Assembly (NCBI RefSeq): GCF_036173125.1
Contig: NZ_CP108054.1
Span: forward strand, 3,968,001-4,032,000
Source: Streptomyces sp. NBC_00286
GTDB taxonomy: Bacteria; Actinomycetota; Actinomycetes; Streptomycetales; Streptomycetaceae
DNA length: 64,000 nucleotides
Direction of reading: 5' to 3'
Made by a program: the position numbers and the translations under genes
The notes under the pieces: generated by a model
What the model was told of the DNA's origin: nothing
Seen by the model: the letters and a program-made list of their open reading frames with translations, nothing else
Databases searched by the model: none
Shown here: positions 34,251-43,477 of the stretch, piece after piece
How positions within the stretch are numbered: position 1 is the stretch's first letter
How the letters are laid out: every line of letters begins with the position of its first letter

Positions 34251-35330
34251 ATGGCCGTGCAGCGCGAATCGGATGAATTGGACGAAGCGAAGGTCGAAGC
34301 CTTCATGGAGAAGGCGCTCGGGGACATCAGCGGGACGATGGCCATGGGTCTGTGCCATCTGGGCGACCGGCTGGGCCTGTTCAAGGACCTCGCCGCCAAC
34401 AGCCCGGCCGGCAGCGAGGAGCTCGCGGACCGGCTGGACCTGAATGAGCGTTACGTACGGGAGTGGCTGCGGGGCATGACTGCCGCGGGCTATCTGGAGG
34501 AGCCGGAGCCCGGCCGCTTCGCCCTCCCCGCCGAGCATGCGCCTGCCCTGGCCGACGAATCCGGGCCCATGTTTCTCGGCGGCGTCTACCAGATGCTGCC
34601 CGCCGCCATGGCACCGTACGAACGGTTGACTGCCGCGTTCCGGAGCGGCGGAGGCGTAGGGCAGAGCGACTACCCGGACATCCTGTGGGACGGCATGAGC
34701 CGCTTCACGGGGAGCTGGTTCGAGAGCGTCATGGTCGACGACTGGCTGAGCACCTTTCCGCACGTCATCGAGCGGCTGGAGCGGGGCGTCGAGGTCGCGG
34801 ACGTGGGATGTGGCGCGGGCCGTGCGCTGATCGTGTTGGCCAAGGCGTTTCCGCGCTCGCGTTTCGTGGGGTTCGACAACTTCCCGGGCCAAGTCGAGCG
34901 CGCCCGCGCGAACGCGGAGCAGGCCGGTGTCGCCGACCGCGTGACCTTCGAGACGGTCGACGCCGCCCAGGGACTTCCTGGCCGCTACGACCTCGTCACC
35001 ACCTTCGACGTGATCCACGACGCGGCGGACCCGAAGCGGCTTCTCGCCGCGATCAGGGCGGCGGTCAGGGACGACGGCGACTACCTGATGCTCGAAATCA
35101 ACTGCCAGGACCGCCCCCAGGACAACGTCGGCCCCGTGGCATCGATGTTCTACGGCTTCAGCGTCTTCTACTGCATGACGACCTCGCTCGCGAACGGCGG
35201 AGCCGCCCTCGGAACGTGTGGAATGCCCGAGGCGGTCGTACGCAGCCTGTGCACGGAGGTGGGCTTCAGCAGCGTGGCCCGGTCCACGGCGGAGGACCCT
35301 TTCAACGTCCTCTACGACATCAGGCCGTAA
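34251..35330 (+). CDS. SAM-dependent class I methyltransferase with winged-helix N-terminus
   Basis: 359 residues. A helical/winged-helix N-terminal domain (about 10-90: SGTMAMGLCHLGDRLGLFKD, LDLNERYVREWLRGMTAAGY) precedes a Rossmann methyltransferase with VADVGCGAGRALIVLA (SAM motif I, about 184-199), VGFDNFPGQVERAR (motif II) and TTFDVIHDAADPKRLL (motif III/IV). The layout matches Rv2258c-like and O-methyltransferase-like proteins. ATG at 34251 follows CAGGAGGG. Substrate unknown. A hairpin follows the stop. Confidence 0.9.
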   Translation: MAVQRESDELDEAKVEAFMEKALGDISGTMAMGLCHLGDRLGLFKDLAANSPAGSEELADRLDLNERYVREWLRGMTAAGYLEEPEPGRFALPAEHAPALADESGPMFLGGVYQMLPAAMAPYERLTAAFRSGGGVGQSDYPDILWDGMSRFTGSWFESVMVDDWLSTFPHVIERLERGVEVADVGCGAGRALIVLAKAFPRSRFVGFDNFPGQVERARANAEQAGVADRVTFETVDAAQGLPGRYDLVTTFDVIHDAADPKRLLAAIRAAVRDDGDYLMLEINCQDRPQDNVGPVASMFYGFSVFYCMTTSLANGGAALGTCGMPEAVVRSLCTEVGFSSVARSTAEDPFNVLYDIRP

Positions 35331-35377
35331 GTCGAGCCCTCGGCAGCGAGTCGGCCGTGCGGCCCTCGATCGGGAAA

Positions 35378-35401
35378 GCGGCCCATGGGAAAATGGGTCG
35401 C
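35378..35401 (+). terminator. Hairpin after the methyltransferase gene
   Basis: GCGGCCCAT pairs with ATGGGTCGC (one G-U) around GGGAAA. Confidence 0.6.
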
Positions 35402-35421
35402 CACCCCATAACGCATAGAAG

Positions 35422-35427
35422 TACGAT
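35422..35427 (+). promoter_or_regulatory. Leaderless -10 hexamer of the GNAT gene
   Basis: TACGAT, 7 bases before the ATG at 35435; the same hexamer precedes pmt. It overlaps, and so argues against, the alternative ATG at 35426. Confidence 0.5.
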
Positions 35428-35434
35428 GGTCGGC

Positions 35435-35911
35435 ATGAATATACGCCGCGTCCCCTTCGACCACCCTGACGCCGTCAAGCTGAACGACCAGGTCCAGGCC
35501 GAGTACGCCGTGCGTTACGACGACGAGGGTGACGTAACTCCTCTCGATCCGTCGATGTTCGAGCCGCCGCTCGGCCTGTACCTCATCGCGTACGACGCGC
35601 AGGACCGGCCGGTGGCCACGGGCGGCTGGCGTTCCCAGAACGCGAACGACGAGGGCTACTCGGACGGGGACGCGGAGATCAAGCGCATGTACGTGATCGA
35701 GGAGGCGCGCGGCAACGGTCTCGCCCGTCGCATCCTCGCGGCCCTGGAGGACGACGCCCGCGCGGCCGGCCGTACCCGCATGGTCCTGGAAACGGGCACG
35801 AAGCAGCCGGAGGCGATCGCCCTCTACACGTCCAGCGGCTACGAACCCTGCGTCAAGTTCGGCCATTACCGCTTCCACGACTTGAGCAGGTGCTTCGCAA
35901 AGCCGCTGTGA
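35435..35911 (+). CDS. GNAT-family N-acetyltransferase
   Basis: 158 residues. Acetyl-CoA motif A is KRMYVIEEARGNGLARRILAAL (Arg/Gln-x2-Gly-x-Gly/Ala, about 87-107), followed by LETGTKQPEAIALYTSSGY, the motif B region. The compact single-domain form is typical of small-molecule or protein N-acetyltransferases. Start chosen at 35435 on the leaderless signal; the ATG at 35426 would add three residues. Substrate unknown. Confidence 0.88.
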   Translation: MNIRRVPFDHPDAVKLNDQVQAEYAVRYDDEGDVTPLDPSMFEPPLGLYLIAYDAQDRPVATGGWRSQNANDEGYSDGDAEIKRMYVIEEARGNGLARRILAALEDDARAAGRTRMVLETGTKQPEAIALYTSSGYEPCVKFGHYRFHDLSRCFAKPL

Positions 35912-35933
35912 AGCACCGGGCTTTGATGGGGTG

Positions 35934-36593
35934 TCAGGCGCGCAGGAAGGCCAGTACGGCCAGCACTCTGCGGTGGGTCTCGTCGGCCGGAGGCAGGTCC
36001 AACTTCGTGAGGATGCCGCTGATGTGCTTGCCGACGGCGGCCTCGGACACCACCAGTTCGCGAGCGATCGCGCCGTTCGACCGGCCCTCGGCGATCAGCG
36101 CCAGAACCTCGCGTTCGCGCGGGGTGAGCCGTTCCAGCGGATCGCGGCGGCGGCGCAGCAGTTGGCGTACGACCTCGGGGTCGACGACCGTGCCGCCGTC
36201 GGCGACCTCGAGCAGCGCGTCCACGAACTCCTCCACCTGCCCGACCCGGTCCTTGAGCAGGTAGCCGACGCCCGTTCCGTCGCCGGAGTCGAGCAGGTCG
36301 GCGGCGTATCTGCGCTGGACGTACTGACTGAGGACGAGAACGGGCAGCGTGGGTCGCGTCTCGCGCAGTCGTACGGCCGCGTGCAGGCCCTCGTCCTGGA
36401 AACCGGGAGGCATCCGGACGTCCGTCACCACGATGTCCGGCCCGTGCTCGCCGACCGCGGCGACCAACGCCTCGGCGTCGCCGACGGCCGCGACCACCTC
36501 GTGCCCGTAGCGGGTGAGCAGGCCGATGAGCCCGTCCCTGAGCAGCACGCTGTCCTCGGCCAGGACTACACGCAGGGCTCGGTCAGCTGACAA
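35934..36593 (-). CDS. NarL/LuxR-family response regulator
   Basis: 219 residues. Receiver domain with acidic pair in VVLAEDSVLLRDG, phospho-acceptor Asp in IVVTDVRMPP, Thr/Ser position LVLSQYV and Lys in YLLKDRV. The C-terminal LuxR HTH reads LTPREREVLALIAEGRSNGA and VSEAAVGKHISGI. The start is TTG at 36593, with GGAG 5 bases upstream and 28 bases of overlap with the kinase gene; no ATG/GTG is available that keeps the receiver whole. Forms a two-component pair with the upstream kinase and probably controls the divergent permease gene. Confidence 0.92.
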   Translation of the reverse strand: MSADRALRVVLAEDSVLLRDGLIGLLTRYGHEVVAAVGDAEALVAAVGEHGPDIVVTDVRMPPGFQDEGLHAAVRLRETRPTLPVLVLSQYVQRRYAADLLDSGDGTGVGYLLKDRVGQVEEFVDALLEVADGGTVVDPEVVRQLLRRRRDPLERLTPREREVLALIAEGRSNGAIARELVVSEAAVGKHISGILTKLDLPPADETHRRVLAVLAFLRA

Positions 36594-37873
36594 GGGATCT
36601 CCACGCGCAACAAGGTCGGTCCGCCGGGTGGGCTGGACAGGGAAAGTCTGCCATCCATTACTGACACCCGGTCCGCGAGTCCGGTCAGCCCGCTGCCGCT
36701 CCCGGCATCCGCGCCGCCCCGCCCGTCGTCGCGTATCTCCAGGACCAGCCGCCCGTCGCGATGACCGCCACCGACCTCGGCACGGCCGGCCGCACTGTGC
36801 TTGTCGACGTTGGCGAGGGCCTCGCACACCACGAAGTACGCGGCTGCCTCCACCGCTTGGGGCAGGCGCCCGGGCAGCTCCAGGCTCACGTCCACGGGGG
36901 TTACGCAGCGGTCGGCGGCGTCCGCGACGGCCGCCTGGAGTCCGTAGTCCGCGAGGACCTGCGGATGGATGCCGTGGATGAGTTCGCGCAGCTCGGCGAG
37001 TGCCTTGCCCGCCTCGTCGTGCGCCTTGGCGAGCTGGTCGGCGAGGGGGCCGGGCGGGGCGTCGAGGCGGGCAAGGCCGAGGCTCATCGTCAGGGAGACG
37101 AGGCGCTGTTGCGCCCCGTCGTGCAGATCGCGCTCGATACGCCGCCGCTCCGCCTCGAAGGCGTCCACCAACCGGACGCGGGAACGCGCCAGTTCGACGA
37201 CCCGCGCATCCAGGTCGCCCTCGCGGGAGGCGATCAGCAGACGGGTCAGCGCGGCCCGCGCGCCGGCCGCGACGCCGAGAACGTACGCGCACAGGCCCAG
37301 CAGCACGAGCCCGAGGACGGCGACGCCGAAGGCAGTCGGCCAGCCGGTGACCGTCCACTGCTTGAGCACCTTCGCCTCGTGGCCGTCGCCAACTGTCGCC
37401 ATCAGCAAGGGAGTTGCCGTCATGGACATCGGAAACAGCAGCGCGACCGTGAGCACCAGGACGTCCACCGGCCACAGCAGCCCCGCGAACAGGAGTGCGT
37501 ACCCGAGCTCCCGCCAGGTCGCCCGCTCCCGCAACCGTGTCACCAGCCAGGCCCACAGACCGGGTTCGGCGGGCACCCGGTGCTGCTCCGGCACCGGCTC
37601 CAGATCGACCAGCCGCAGCCTGAGCCGCTCGACACGGCCCACCGGCAGACCGGCCAGGGCCACACCGACCAGCAGGGGCAACCCCACCAGGACGACGGCG
37701 AGTACGCCGCCGACCGCCGCGAGCGTCACGATCGCCACCAGGGCGGCGGCACCGGTGATGGCACCGGTGACCAGGTAGCCGACCGAGCGCCAGGGCCACG
37801 CCGACAGGAGGTAGCCGGGCCTGGTCATGGCCTGCCACACGGTGCGGGGTTGCACGGGGATCGCCGGATGCAT
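36566..37873 (-). CDS. NarL-type sensor histidine kinase (HisKA_3)
   Basis: 435 residues. An N-terminal membrane sensor (about residues 20-190, four or more helices with large hydrophobic blocks) resembles the actinobacterial Sensor domain. The phospho-acceptor box is RRIERDLHDGAQQRLVSLTM (HisKA_3) with the conserved His, followed by an ATPase domain: CEALANVDKHSAA (N box), RDDGRGG and GSGLTGLADRV. ATG at 37873 has GGTGA 6 bases upstream. Its 3' end overlaps the response regulator. Stimulus unknown; cell-envelope stress is a common input for such kinases placed beside FtsX permeases. Confidence 0.92.
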   Translation of the reverse strand: MHPAIPVQPRTVWQAMTRPGYLLSAWPWRSVGYLVTGAITGAAALVAIVTLAAVGGVLAVVLVGLPLLVGVALAGLPVGRVERLRLRLVDLEPVPEQHRVPAEPGLWAWLVTRLRERATWRELGYALLFAGLLWPVDVLVLTVALLFPMSMTATPLLMATVGDGHEAKVLKQWTVTGWPTAFGVAVLGLVLLGLCAYVLGVAAGARAALTRLLIASREGDLDARVVELARSRVRLVDAFEAERRRIERDLHDGAQQRLVSLTMSLGLARLDAPPGPLADQLAKAHDEAGKALAELRELIHGIHPQVLADYGLQAAVADAADRCVTPVDVSLELPGRLPQAVEAAAYFVVCEALANVDKHSAAGRAEVGGGHRDGRLVLEIRDDGRGGADAGSGSGLTGLADRVSVMDGRLSLSSPPGGPTLLRVEIPCQLTEPCV

Positions 37874-38042
37874 GGGGATCACCGTATGAGCGGCGTATGT
37901 GCCGGTGCCATCGGTCCAGGGTCCGGATCGGAGGTAGGCCTGGCCCCACCCCAGGTCTCGCCTCTGCCGCACTGCGCTGCTGTGCCCCCACACGGTTTCG
38001 TGAAGCCATCCCGAAACCGGATCACCAGATCGAGGCCATGCT

Positions 38043-40508
38043 GTGCTGAGAATCGCCCTGCGCACACTGCGTACCCGCTGGACCGCCTTCGTCGGCAGCT
38101 TCGTCGCCCTCTCGCTGGGCGTCGCACTGATCGCCGTGATGGGCCTGGCCCTGGCCTCCTCGCTGGACGCCCCCGAACGCCGACCCGAGCGGTTCGCCGC
38201 GGCCCCGGTCGTCGTGCAGGGCACGGACACCCTGCGCGTACCCACCGCGAACGGCGACGAGACGCGCCAACTCGCGCATCCGCGTGCCGTACCGGACGAG
38301 GTCGTCGCGCGGCTGAAGGGGCTGGGGACGGTCGTCGAGGACCGGTCGTTTCCCGTAGTACGGGCCCGGGGCGGCCCCCGCGAACTGGTGGGCCATCCCT
38401 GGTCGACGGCGGCCTTCACCCCGTACGAGCTGAAGACGGGCCGCGCACCCCGCACCGCCGACGAGATCGTCGTCAGCGGCGACTGGGCGAAGCCCGGCGA
38501 GCGCGTACGGACCGACCGCGGCACCGTACGTGTCGTCGGCACCGTCGCCGGGCGCGGCTTCGAGAACGCCGTGTTCTACACCGACGCACGCGCCGCCGAA
38601 CTGTCCCCGCGCAGCGTCCAGCTCGTCGTGGACGCGGACGCGGCGGCGGTACGCGACGTGGTGCGCGGCAGTGGCGTACAGATGCTCACCGGGGACGCGC
38701 GCCGTTACGCCGATGCCGATCCCGACCGGGACAGCGAGGCGCTGACCGCGATGAACGCCCTGTTCGGCACGGCGGGCGGGGTCACCGGCTTCGTGTCGGT
38801 GTTCGTGGTGGCGTCCACCTTCGCGTTCGCGGTGGCCCAACGACGCCGGGAGTTCGGGCTGTTGCGCACCGTCGGGGCGACCTCCGGCCAGATCCGGCGC
38901 ATGGTCTTCGCGGAGGCCCTCGTGATCGGTGTGCTCGCTTCGGCCGCCGGGTGCGTGCTCGGGGCGTACGGTGCGCCGTGGCTCGCCGAGAGGGTGGTCG
39001 ACGGCGGGCTCGCACCGGGCTGGTTCACGATCGGCGATCACACCTGGCCGTACCACCTGGCTTTCTGGACAGGCCTGTTCGTCGCACTGTGCGGAGTGGT
39101 GGCCGCTTCCTGGCGGGCCGGGAGGACCGCGCCGACCGAGGCGCTGCGCGAGGCGTCCGTCGATACGAGGACGCTGACGTGGGGCCGCGGGCTGTGCGGC
39201 GCGGCACTGCTGCTGACCGCCGCCGTGACGCTGGGCATGGCCCTGGTCAGCGACCCGGGCGACCTGCTGCACCGCAAGACGTACATCAGCCGCACCATGC
39301 TGCTGATCACCGCGATCGCCCTGCTCGCCCCGGTCCTGGTGCGTCCGCTGACCCACGTGCTCGCCTGGCTCCCGGCCCAACTGCCGGGCGTGATCGGCAG
39401 GTTGGCACGCGAGAACGCCGCCACGGACGTACGCCGCACCGCCGCCGTCGCCGCCCCCGTCCTGGTCACGGTCGCGCTGGCCGGCTCCCTGCTCGGCGCC
39501 ACCGCCACCCTGAACGAGGCGAAGGCCGCCGAGATCCGTGAGCAGACGGCCGCCGACTTCGTGATCAGGGCTGCGGACGGCGGCTCGGGCTTCACTCCGG
39601 CGACGGTGGCGCGCCTGCGCGAGGTGCCCGGAACCGTGGTCTCCGCGACCTCGTCGAGCGCCGTGCACACGCTGGAGGAGGGCGTGGCCCTCATCAAGTC
39701 CGAGGCCCGCGCCGCCGATCCGCGTACGCTCGCCGCGACCACCCACCTCCCGGTCACGGCCGGCAACGTCCGCGACCTCGACGACGACTCGATCATCGTC
39801 AACGAGGAGTGGGAGAGGCACACGGTCGGACAGCACGTGAACGTCTGGCTCGGCGACGGCACGAAGAAGTCCCTACGGATCGCCGCCGTACTGTCCACCG
39901 GCACGGGCGACAACGGCGTGTACGTCACGCCACGCAACGCTCCGGGCGCGACGGTCGACCGAGTGGACGTGGCCCTCGCGAAGGGCGCCGACAGATCCGC
40001 GGTGGCGAGGTACCTGCACGCGTCGGTGCACGGCACGGGCGCCGAGCTCCTCACCAAGTCCCAGTGGATCCAGGCGAGTTACCCCGAAACCAACCGCACG
40101 ACCCGACTCGGCATCCTCCTGGTTCTCGGCATCGCCTTGCTCTACACGGCCATCTCCCTCACGAACACCATGATCATGGCCACCTCAGACCGCCCCCGCA
40201 CCCGCGACCTGGCCTCCCTACGCCTGGCCGGCACCACCAAGGGCCAGGCCCTGCGCCTGGTCGCCGCCGAATCCCTGCTGGTGGTAACGGTAGGAGCCGT
40301 ACTCGGCCTCATGACCACAGCCCTGAACCTGCTCCCGATATGGACCGCCCTGACCCTCCTGCCGGCCCCCGCCCCGCTCGAGATCCCCTGGCCGGCACTC
40401 GCCACAACGCTCACGGCGTGCGCACTCCTCGCCGTGCTCTCGGCCCTCGCCGCCGCGGGGGTCGCTTTGCGGCGGGGGGCGGTGGGATTGGCGGGCGTGC
40501 GCGAGTGA
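38043..40508 (+). CDS. Large FtsX-like ABC transporter permease
   Basis: 821 residues with the two-FtsX-domain plan: helix 1 (about 13-38), a long extracytoplasmic domain, three helices (about 250-355), further helices (about 385-430), a second external domain and three C-terminal helices (about 690-810). The TFAFAVAQRRREFGLLRTVGAT and SDRPRTRDLASLRLAGTTKGQ motifs are the coupling loops to the ATPase. GTG at 38043. No ATP-binding gene adjoins it, unlike most members of this family. Divergent from the two-component system. Likely role in exporting peptides or lipoproteins or in antibiotic sensing. Confidence 0.9.
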   Translation: MLRIALRTLRTRWTAFVGSFVALSLGVALIAVMGLALASSLDAPERRPERFAAAPVVVQGTDTLRVPTANGDETRQLAHPRAVPDEVVARLKGLGTVVEDRSFPVVRARGGPRELVGHPWSTAAFTPYELKTGRAPRTADEIVVSGDWAKPGERVRTDRGTVRVVGTVAGRGFENAVFYTDARAAELSPRSVQLVVDADAAAVRDVVRGSGVQMLTGDARRYADADPDRDSEALTAMNALFGTAGGVTGFVSVFVVASTFAFAVAQRRREFGLLRTVGATSGQIRRMVFAEALVIGVLASAAGCVLGAYGAPWLAERVVDGGLAPGWFTIGDHTWPYHLAFWTGLFVALCGVVAASWRAGRTAPTEALREASVDTRTLTWGRGLCGAALLLTAAVTLGMALVSDPGDLLHRKTYISRTMLLITAIALLAPVLVRPLTHVLAWLPAQLPGVIGRLARENAATDVRRTAAVAAPVLVTVALAGSLLGATATLNEAKAAEIREQTAADFVIRAADGGSGFTPATVARLREVPGTVVSATSSSAVHTLEEGVALIKSEARAADPRTLAATTHLPVTAGNVRDLDDDSIIVNEEWERHTVGQHVNVWLGDGTKKSLRIAAVLSTGTGDNGVYVTPRNAPGATVDRVDVALAKGADRSAVARYLHASVHGTGAELLTKSQWIQASYPETNRTTRLGILLVLGIALLYTAISLTNTMIMATSDRPRTRDLASLRLAGTTKGQALRLVAAESLLVVTVGAVLGLMTTALNLLPIWTALTLLPAPAPLEIPWPALATTLTACALLAVLSALAAAGVALRRGAVGLAGVRE

Positions 40509-40563
40509 GGTCGGTCCGGATTCCGCGCCGACCGCCCACAGGTCGTCGGATGCGGCGCCGACC

Positions 40564-40884
40564 GTGGTGTCGGCCGCCACCCGGATGCTGGCGGCAATGG
40601 CGCGCAGGGACCCCGGGAGCACGGAACTACTCCTGGACATACTGCCGGACGCTTTCCCATGGGTCCGTTTCCTGCCCGAGGCCGATCTCCACGCCTTCGC
40701 CGTCGAACTGGTCGACACCATGCGCGCCGCCGACTCCCTCGGCAACAACGCCTCCGTCGCCCAACTGCTCACCGCCTGGCGGCACACCGCCGAGGTTCAC
40801 TCCGACCCCGAACTGCTGGCCGCACTGACCAGGGACCACGGAGACGACTACGGCCCGGTGCCGGACCCTCGGGACATCGGATGA
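40564..40884 (+). CDS. Small protein of unknown function, Streptomyces type
   Basis: About 106 residues. The conserved-looking core is LPDAFPWVRFLPEADLHAFA and LLTAWRHTAEVHSDPELLAAL, ending DYGPVPDPRDIG. I recall similar short proteins in many Streptomyces, often near mobile or defence genes, but no function. The start is uncertain: GTG at 40564 or ATG at 40587, with no Shine-Dalgarno, and the frame is open further upstream into the end of the permease gene. It could be a fragment of a longer protein. Confidence 0.6.
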   Translation: MVSAATRMLAAMARRDPGSTELLLDILPDAFPWVRFLPEADLHAFAVELVDTMRAADSLGNNASVAQLLTAWRHTAEVHSDPELLAALTRDHGDDYGPVPDPRDIG

Positions 40885-40976
40885 CCACGGGCCGCGGCGA
40901 CCACGTCGCACCGCCGGCAGCCTTCACATCGGCCCGCCCGACTGCACCCGGACCTCGCACCGAGTCCAGAAACGCA

Positions 40977-41013
40977 GAGATCCCGCCCGATCGAAACGAT
41001 CGGACGGGATCTC
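40977..41013 (-). terminator. Strong hairpin downstream of tRNA-Ala
   Basis: A 17-bp stem (GAGATCCCGCCCGATCG with its complement, one G-U) around an AAA loop. It lies 13 bp after the tRNA 3' end. Confidence 0.85.
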
Positions 41014-41026
41014 ATGAACTGTGCAG

Positions 41027-41100
41027 TGGACCTGAGGGGATTTGAACCCCTGGCCCCCTCGATGCGAACGAGGTGCGCTACCAGACTGCGCCACAGGCCC
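41027..41100 (-). tRNA. tRNA-Ala (anticodon CGC)
   Basis: 74 bases on the minus strand, without encoded CCA. Acceptor GGGCCTG pairs with CAGGTCC (one G-U). D arm GCGC-AGTCTGGTA-GCGC; anticodon arm CCTCG-TTCGCAT-CGAGG gives anticodon CGC, reading GCG. T arm AGGGG-TTCAAAT-CCCCT. The discriminator base is A. GCG is a frequent alanine codon in Streptomyces. Confidence 0.95.
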
Positions 41101-41208
41101 TTGCAACGAGGGAAACTCTAGCATCCGCGTCCGGGTGCTTGGAAATCCGTTCCTGGCTGGTCAAGGGTGGGGGTTCTGGGGCGTTGCCGCTCGCTTGCCA
41201 CGTGGTTG

Positions 41209-42615
41209 TCACTCGTTGGCGGCGCGTGGCCGGTCGCCGTCCTCGTACTGGTCGAAGAGCGGAGTACGGCCCCGTTCGCGGGCCCGGCGGGCCGAGGCGG
41301 CGCGGCGGGCGTCCGCGGCGCCGTCCGAGTCCGCGTCGGGGTCGGACGGGTCGTCCTCCTGCGTCGGAGCCGCCCCGGCCGCCTGCGCCTGGGACGCCTG
41401 CGCCTGGGCCGCGGGGCGCTCGGCCGCGCTGGAACGTGCCGAACTCCACGCGTCGGGTGCGCCCAGGTCGACGCCAGCCGTGGCGCGCGGGGCGACGGGG
41501 GCCGTCACGTACGTCGGCAGCGGTACGGGGACGGGGTCCCAGCTGTCGCCGCCGGACGGACCGCGTCTGCGTTCGCGCTGCTGGTCGACCCACTCCGCGT
41601 GGTCGGTCTGCTCGACGAGGGCACGGCGGTCGGCGGCCAGTGCGGAAAGGCCGGGGTCACTGGTCGGCTCCGGTCCGTCCTCCGGGTCGTCCGCGGCGGA
41701 CGGCTCGGCGGGCGGTCGCCGCCTCGGCTGGCGTTCCCGCAGCCGCTGCGCCGCGGCCTCGGCGCGCCTGCGGTCCATCGTGTATGTGAACCGCCGCCGC
41801 TCCTGGGAGCGCAGATACGCGATGTAGACGCTCAGCAGTATCGCCGGCACCCCGGGCGCCCACAGAAACGCGAGCCCTCCGACAGCCGCCACGATCGCAC
41901 CGAGCGTGAAGGCGACGAAGAGAACCGTCGTCGTCCGCCGCCGGCGCGCGAGCACCTTCGAGCGCCGGGCGCGCGCTGCTGCCTCCGCCGCGGCAGCCCG
42001 GCGCGAACGAGCCGAGGAGGAGGACGAGGTCGAGGACGAGGACTGTGTCGGGGACGCTGACGAATTGGCGCTCCGCTTCCCTCCCGGCTTCGCCCCTTGC
42101 TGAGGCACCGGTCCGGCCCCAGCCGAACGGCCCGCCCCAGCCGAACGGCCCGACTGCGCCGCCGACTTGGCACCGGGCTTCGATACACCCGCCGCCCCGG
42201 GCCTGGACGTCGAGTCAGCCGCCCGCTTCCCGGAAGCGGCAGCCGAAGGCGAGGGCCCGCCCTCCGCCTCGGGCCGCCGCTCACCGCGTACGCCCCGCGC
42301 ATCGTCCCGTACGTCCGCGACCTTGCCGCGCGCCTCGCGCCGGGTCTGGGGCATGGCGAAGGCCCGGGCGTCCACGGAGGCGGTGTGGACGTCCGGTTCG
42401 GCGTCGTGCTCCCCCTCTTCGGTGGAGCGCGCCTGCAGGTCCTTGGCGTATCGGCGTTCCATCCCCGCGCGTCCGGACAGCAGCCGGATGGCGGTGCTGA
42501 AGCGTTCCGTCGGACGGGCCTCATTCAGCTCGTCCTGCCTACGGAGCCACATGGGCACCAAGTAGGCGGCCCAGGCCCCGACAATGACTGCGTAGATGAG
42601 GCCGCTGCTGCTCAC
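41209..42615 (-). CDS. sepX: Divisome protein SepX (GlpR receptor family)
   Basis: 468 residues. One N-terminal helix (4-24) with YLVPMWLRRQDELNEARPTE, the hallmark start of actinobacterial SepX/GlpR, then a long Ser/Ala/Lys low-complexity region (about 115-205). A helix pair (229-250 and 253-268) is followed by YLRSQERRRFTYTMDRRRAE and a charged tail. In Streptomyces SepX stabilises FtsZ rings; in corynebacteria the homologue GlpR anchors the gephyrin-like Glp. The matching moeA/glp gene is three genes away on the same strand. GTG at 42615 has TACCGT 7 bases upstream. Confidence 0.85.
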   Translation of the reverse strand: MSSSGLIYAVIVGAWAAYLVPMWLRRQDELNEARPTERFSTAIRLLSGRAGMERRYAKDLQARSTEEGEHDAEPDVHTASVDARAFAMPQTRREARGKVADVRDDARGVRGERRPEAEGGPSPSAAASGKRAADSTSRPGAAGVSKPGAKSAAQSGRSAGAGRSAGAGPVPQQGAKPGGKRSANSSASPTQSSSSTSSSSSARSRRAAAAEAAARARRSKVLARRRRTTTVLFVAFTLGAIVAAVGGLAFLWAPGVPAILLSVYIAYLRSQERRRFTYTMDRRRAEAAAQRLRERQPRRRPPAEPSAADDPEDGPEPTSDPGLSALAADRRALVEQTDHAEWVDQQRERRRGPSGGDSWDPVPVPLPTYVTAPVAPRATAGVDLGAPDAWSSARSSAAERPAAQAQASQAQAAGAAPTQEDDPSDPDADSDGAADARRAASARRARERGRTPLFDQYEDGDRPRAANE

Positions 42616-42622
42616 GCCTCAC

Positions 42623-42628
42623 ACGGTA
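42623..42628 (-). promoter_or_regulatory. Leaderless -10 hexamer of sepX
   Basis: TACCGT on the minus strand, 7 bases before the GTG at 42615. The AT-richer gap up to 42821 shows no other signal I can name. Confidence 0.45.
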
Positions 42629-42821
42629 GAGGGGTTTGCGTGAGGCCATCTGCCAATTCCGCCGGTGTGTCGCACGATCTGGCTGATATTTCGAGCTTTT
42701 TTGCAGCCGATGCGATCAGCGGGCCACCGGGAGCCGGAAATTAACGCCCGAGGACGGTCGACCACCGCTCATTTTCGAACACGCATTTCATTTAGGCGTT
42801 GTTAGTCGACGATTGGCAGTG

Positions 42822-43451
42822 TCAGGCCGTGTTCCGTGGGGTGTCCCGCGGTGAGTTTTCGGACGTGTTCCGGGAGCGTGTCCGCTGCCAGCGGCTGAGC
42901 AGGCCCTCGGGGACCTCTTCTGCGGTGAGTGCGAAGACGAGGTGGTCGCGCCAGGCTCCGTCGATGTGAAGATAACGTGGACGAAGTCCTTCCTCGCGGA
43001 ATCCGAGTTTCTCCACGACCCGGCGGCTGGGGCCGTTCTCGGGGCGAATGCAGACTTCGATGCGGTGCAGTCCGACGGTTCGGAAGCAGTGGTCGACCGC
43101 GAGAGCGACGGCTGTCGGCATCACTCCGCGTCCGGCGACGGCCTCGTCCACCCAGTAGCCGATATGGCCCGAGCACATCGAACCCCAGGTGATTCCGGCG
43201 ACGGTCAACTGCCCGACGAGCCGCCCCTGATACTCGATGACGAACGGCAGCATCCGGCCCGCGTTGGCCTCGGCGCGCAGATGCCGGACCATCTGGCGGT
43301 AGGTCGGCCGGTGGGCTATCGGCCCAGTGGGAGTGGGCGGCGGAATGGTGGCTTCCCAGGGACGCAGCCAGTCCCGGTTGCGCCGGTTGACGTCGCGCCA
43401 GGCTCGGTGGTCGCGCATCTTTATGGGCCGGAGGACGACGTCTCCGTCCAC
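42822..43451 (-). CDS. RimJ/RimL-type GNAT acetyltransferase
   Basis: About 209 residues. The domain opens VVLRPIKMRDHRAWRDVNRR NRDWLRPWE and carries HIGYWVDEAVAGRGVMPTAV (acetyl-CoA motif A), HRIEVCIRPENGPSRRVVEK and LGFREEGLRP (motif B). This matches RimJ-like N-terminal protein acetyltransferases and corresponds to the rimJ gene of the mycobacterial moeA block. GTG at 43451 is the first usable start, but conserved-looking codons (NSPSWPIEL) continue upstream into moaB with no ATG/GTG/TTG, so the true start may be unusual. Confidence 0.88.
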   Translation of the reverse strand: MDGDVVLRPIKMRDHRAWRDVNRRNRDWLRPWEATIPPPTPTGPIAHRPTYRQMVRHLRAEANAGRMLPFVIEYQGRLVGQLTVAGITWGSMCSGHIGYWVDEAVAGRGVMPTAVALAVDHCFRTVGLHRIEVCIRPENGPSRRVVEKLGFREEGLRPRYLHIDGAWRDHLVFALTAEEVPEGLLSRWQRTRSRNTSENSPRDTPRNTA

Positions 43452-43477
43452 CAGCTCGATCGGCCAGGATGGGCTGT

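Noticed and set aside
41027..41100. tRNA-Ala as an integration site for an element in this window
   Set aside because: No duplicated tRNA 3' end and no integrase nearby; both flanks are core genes.
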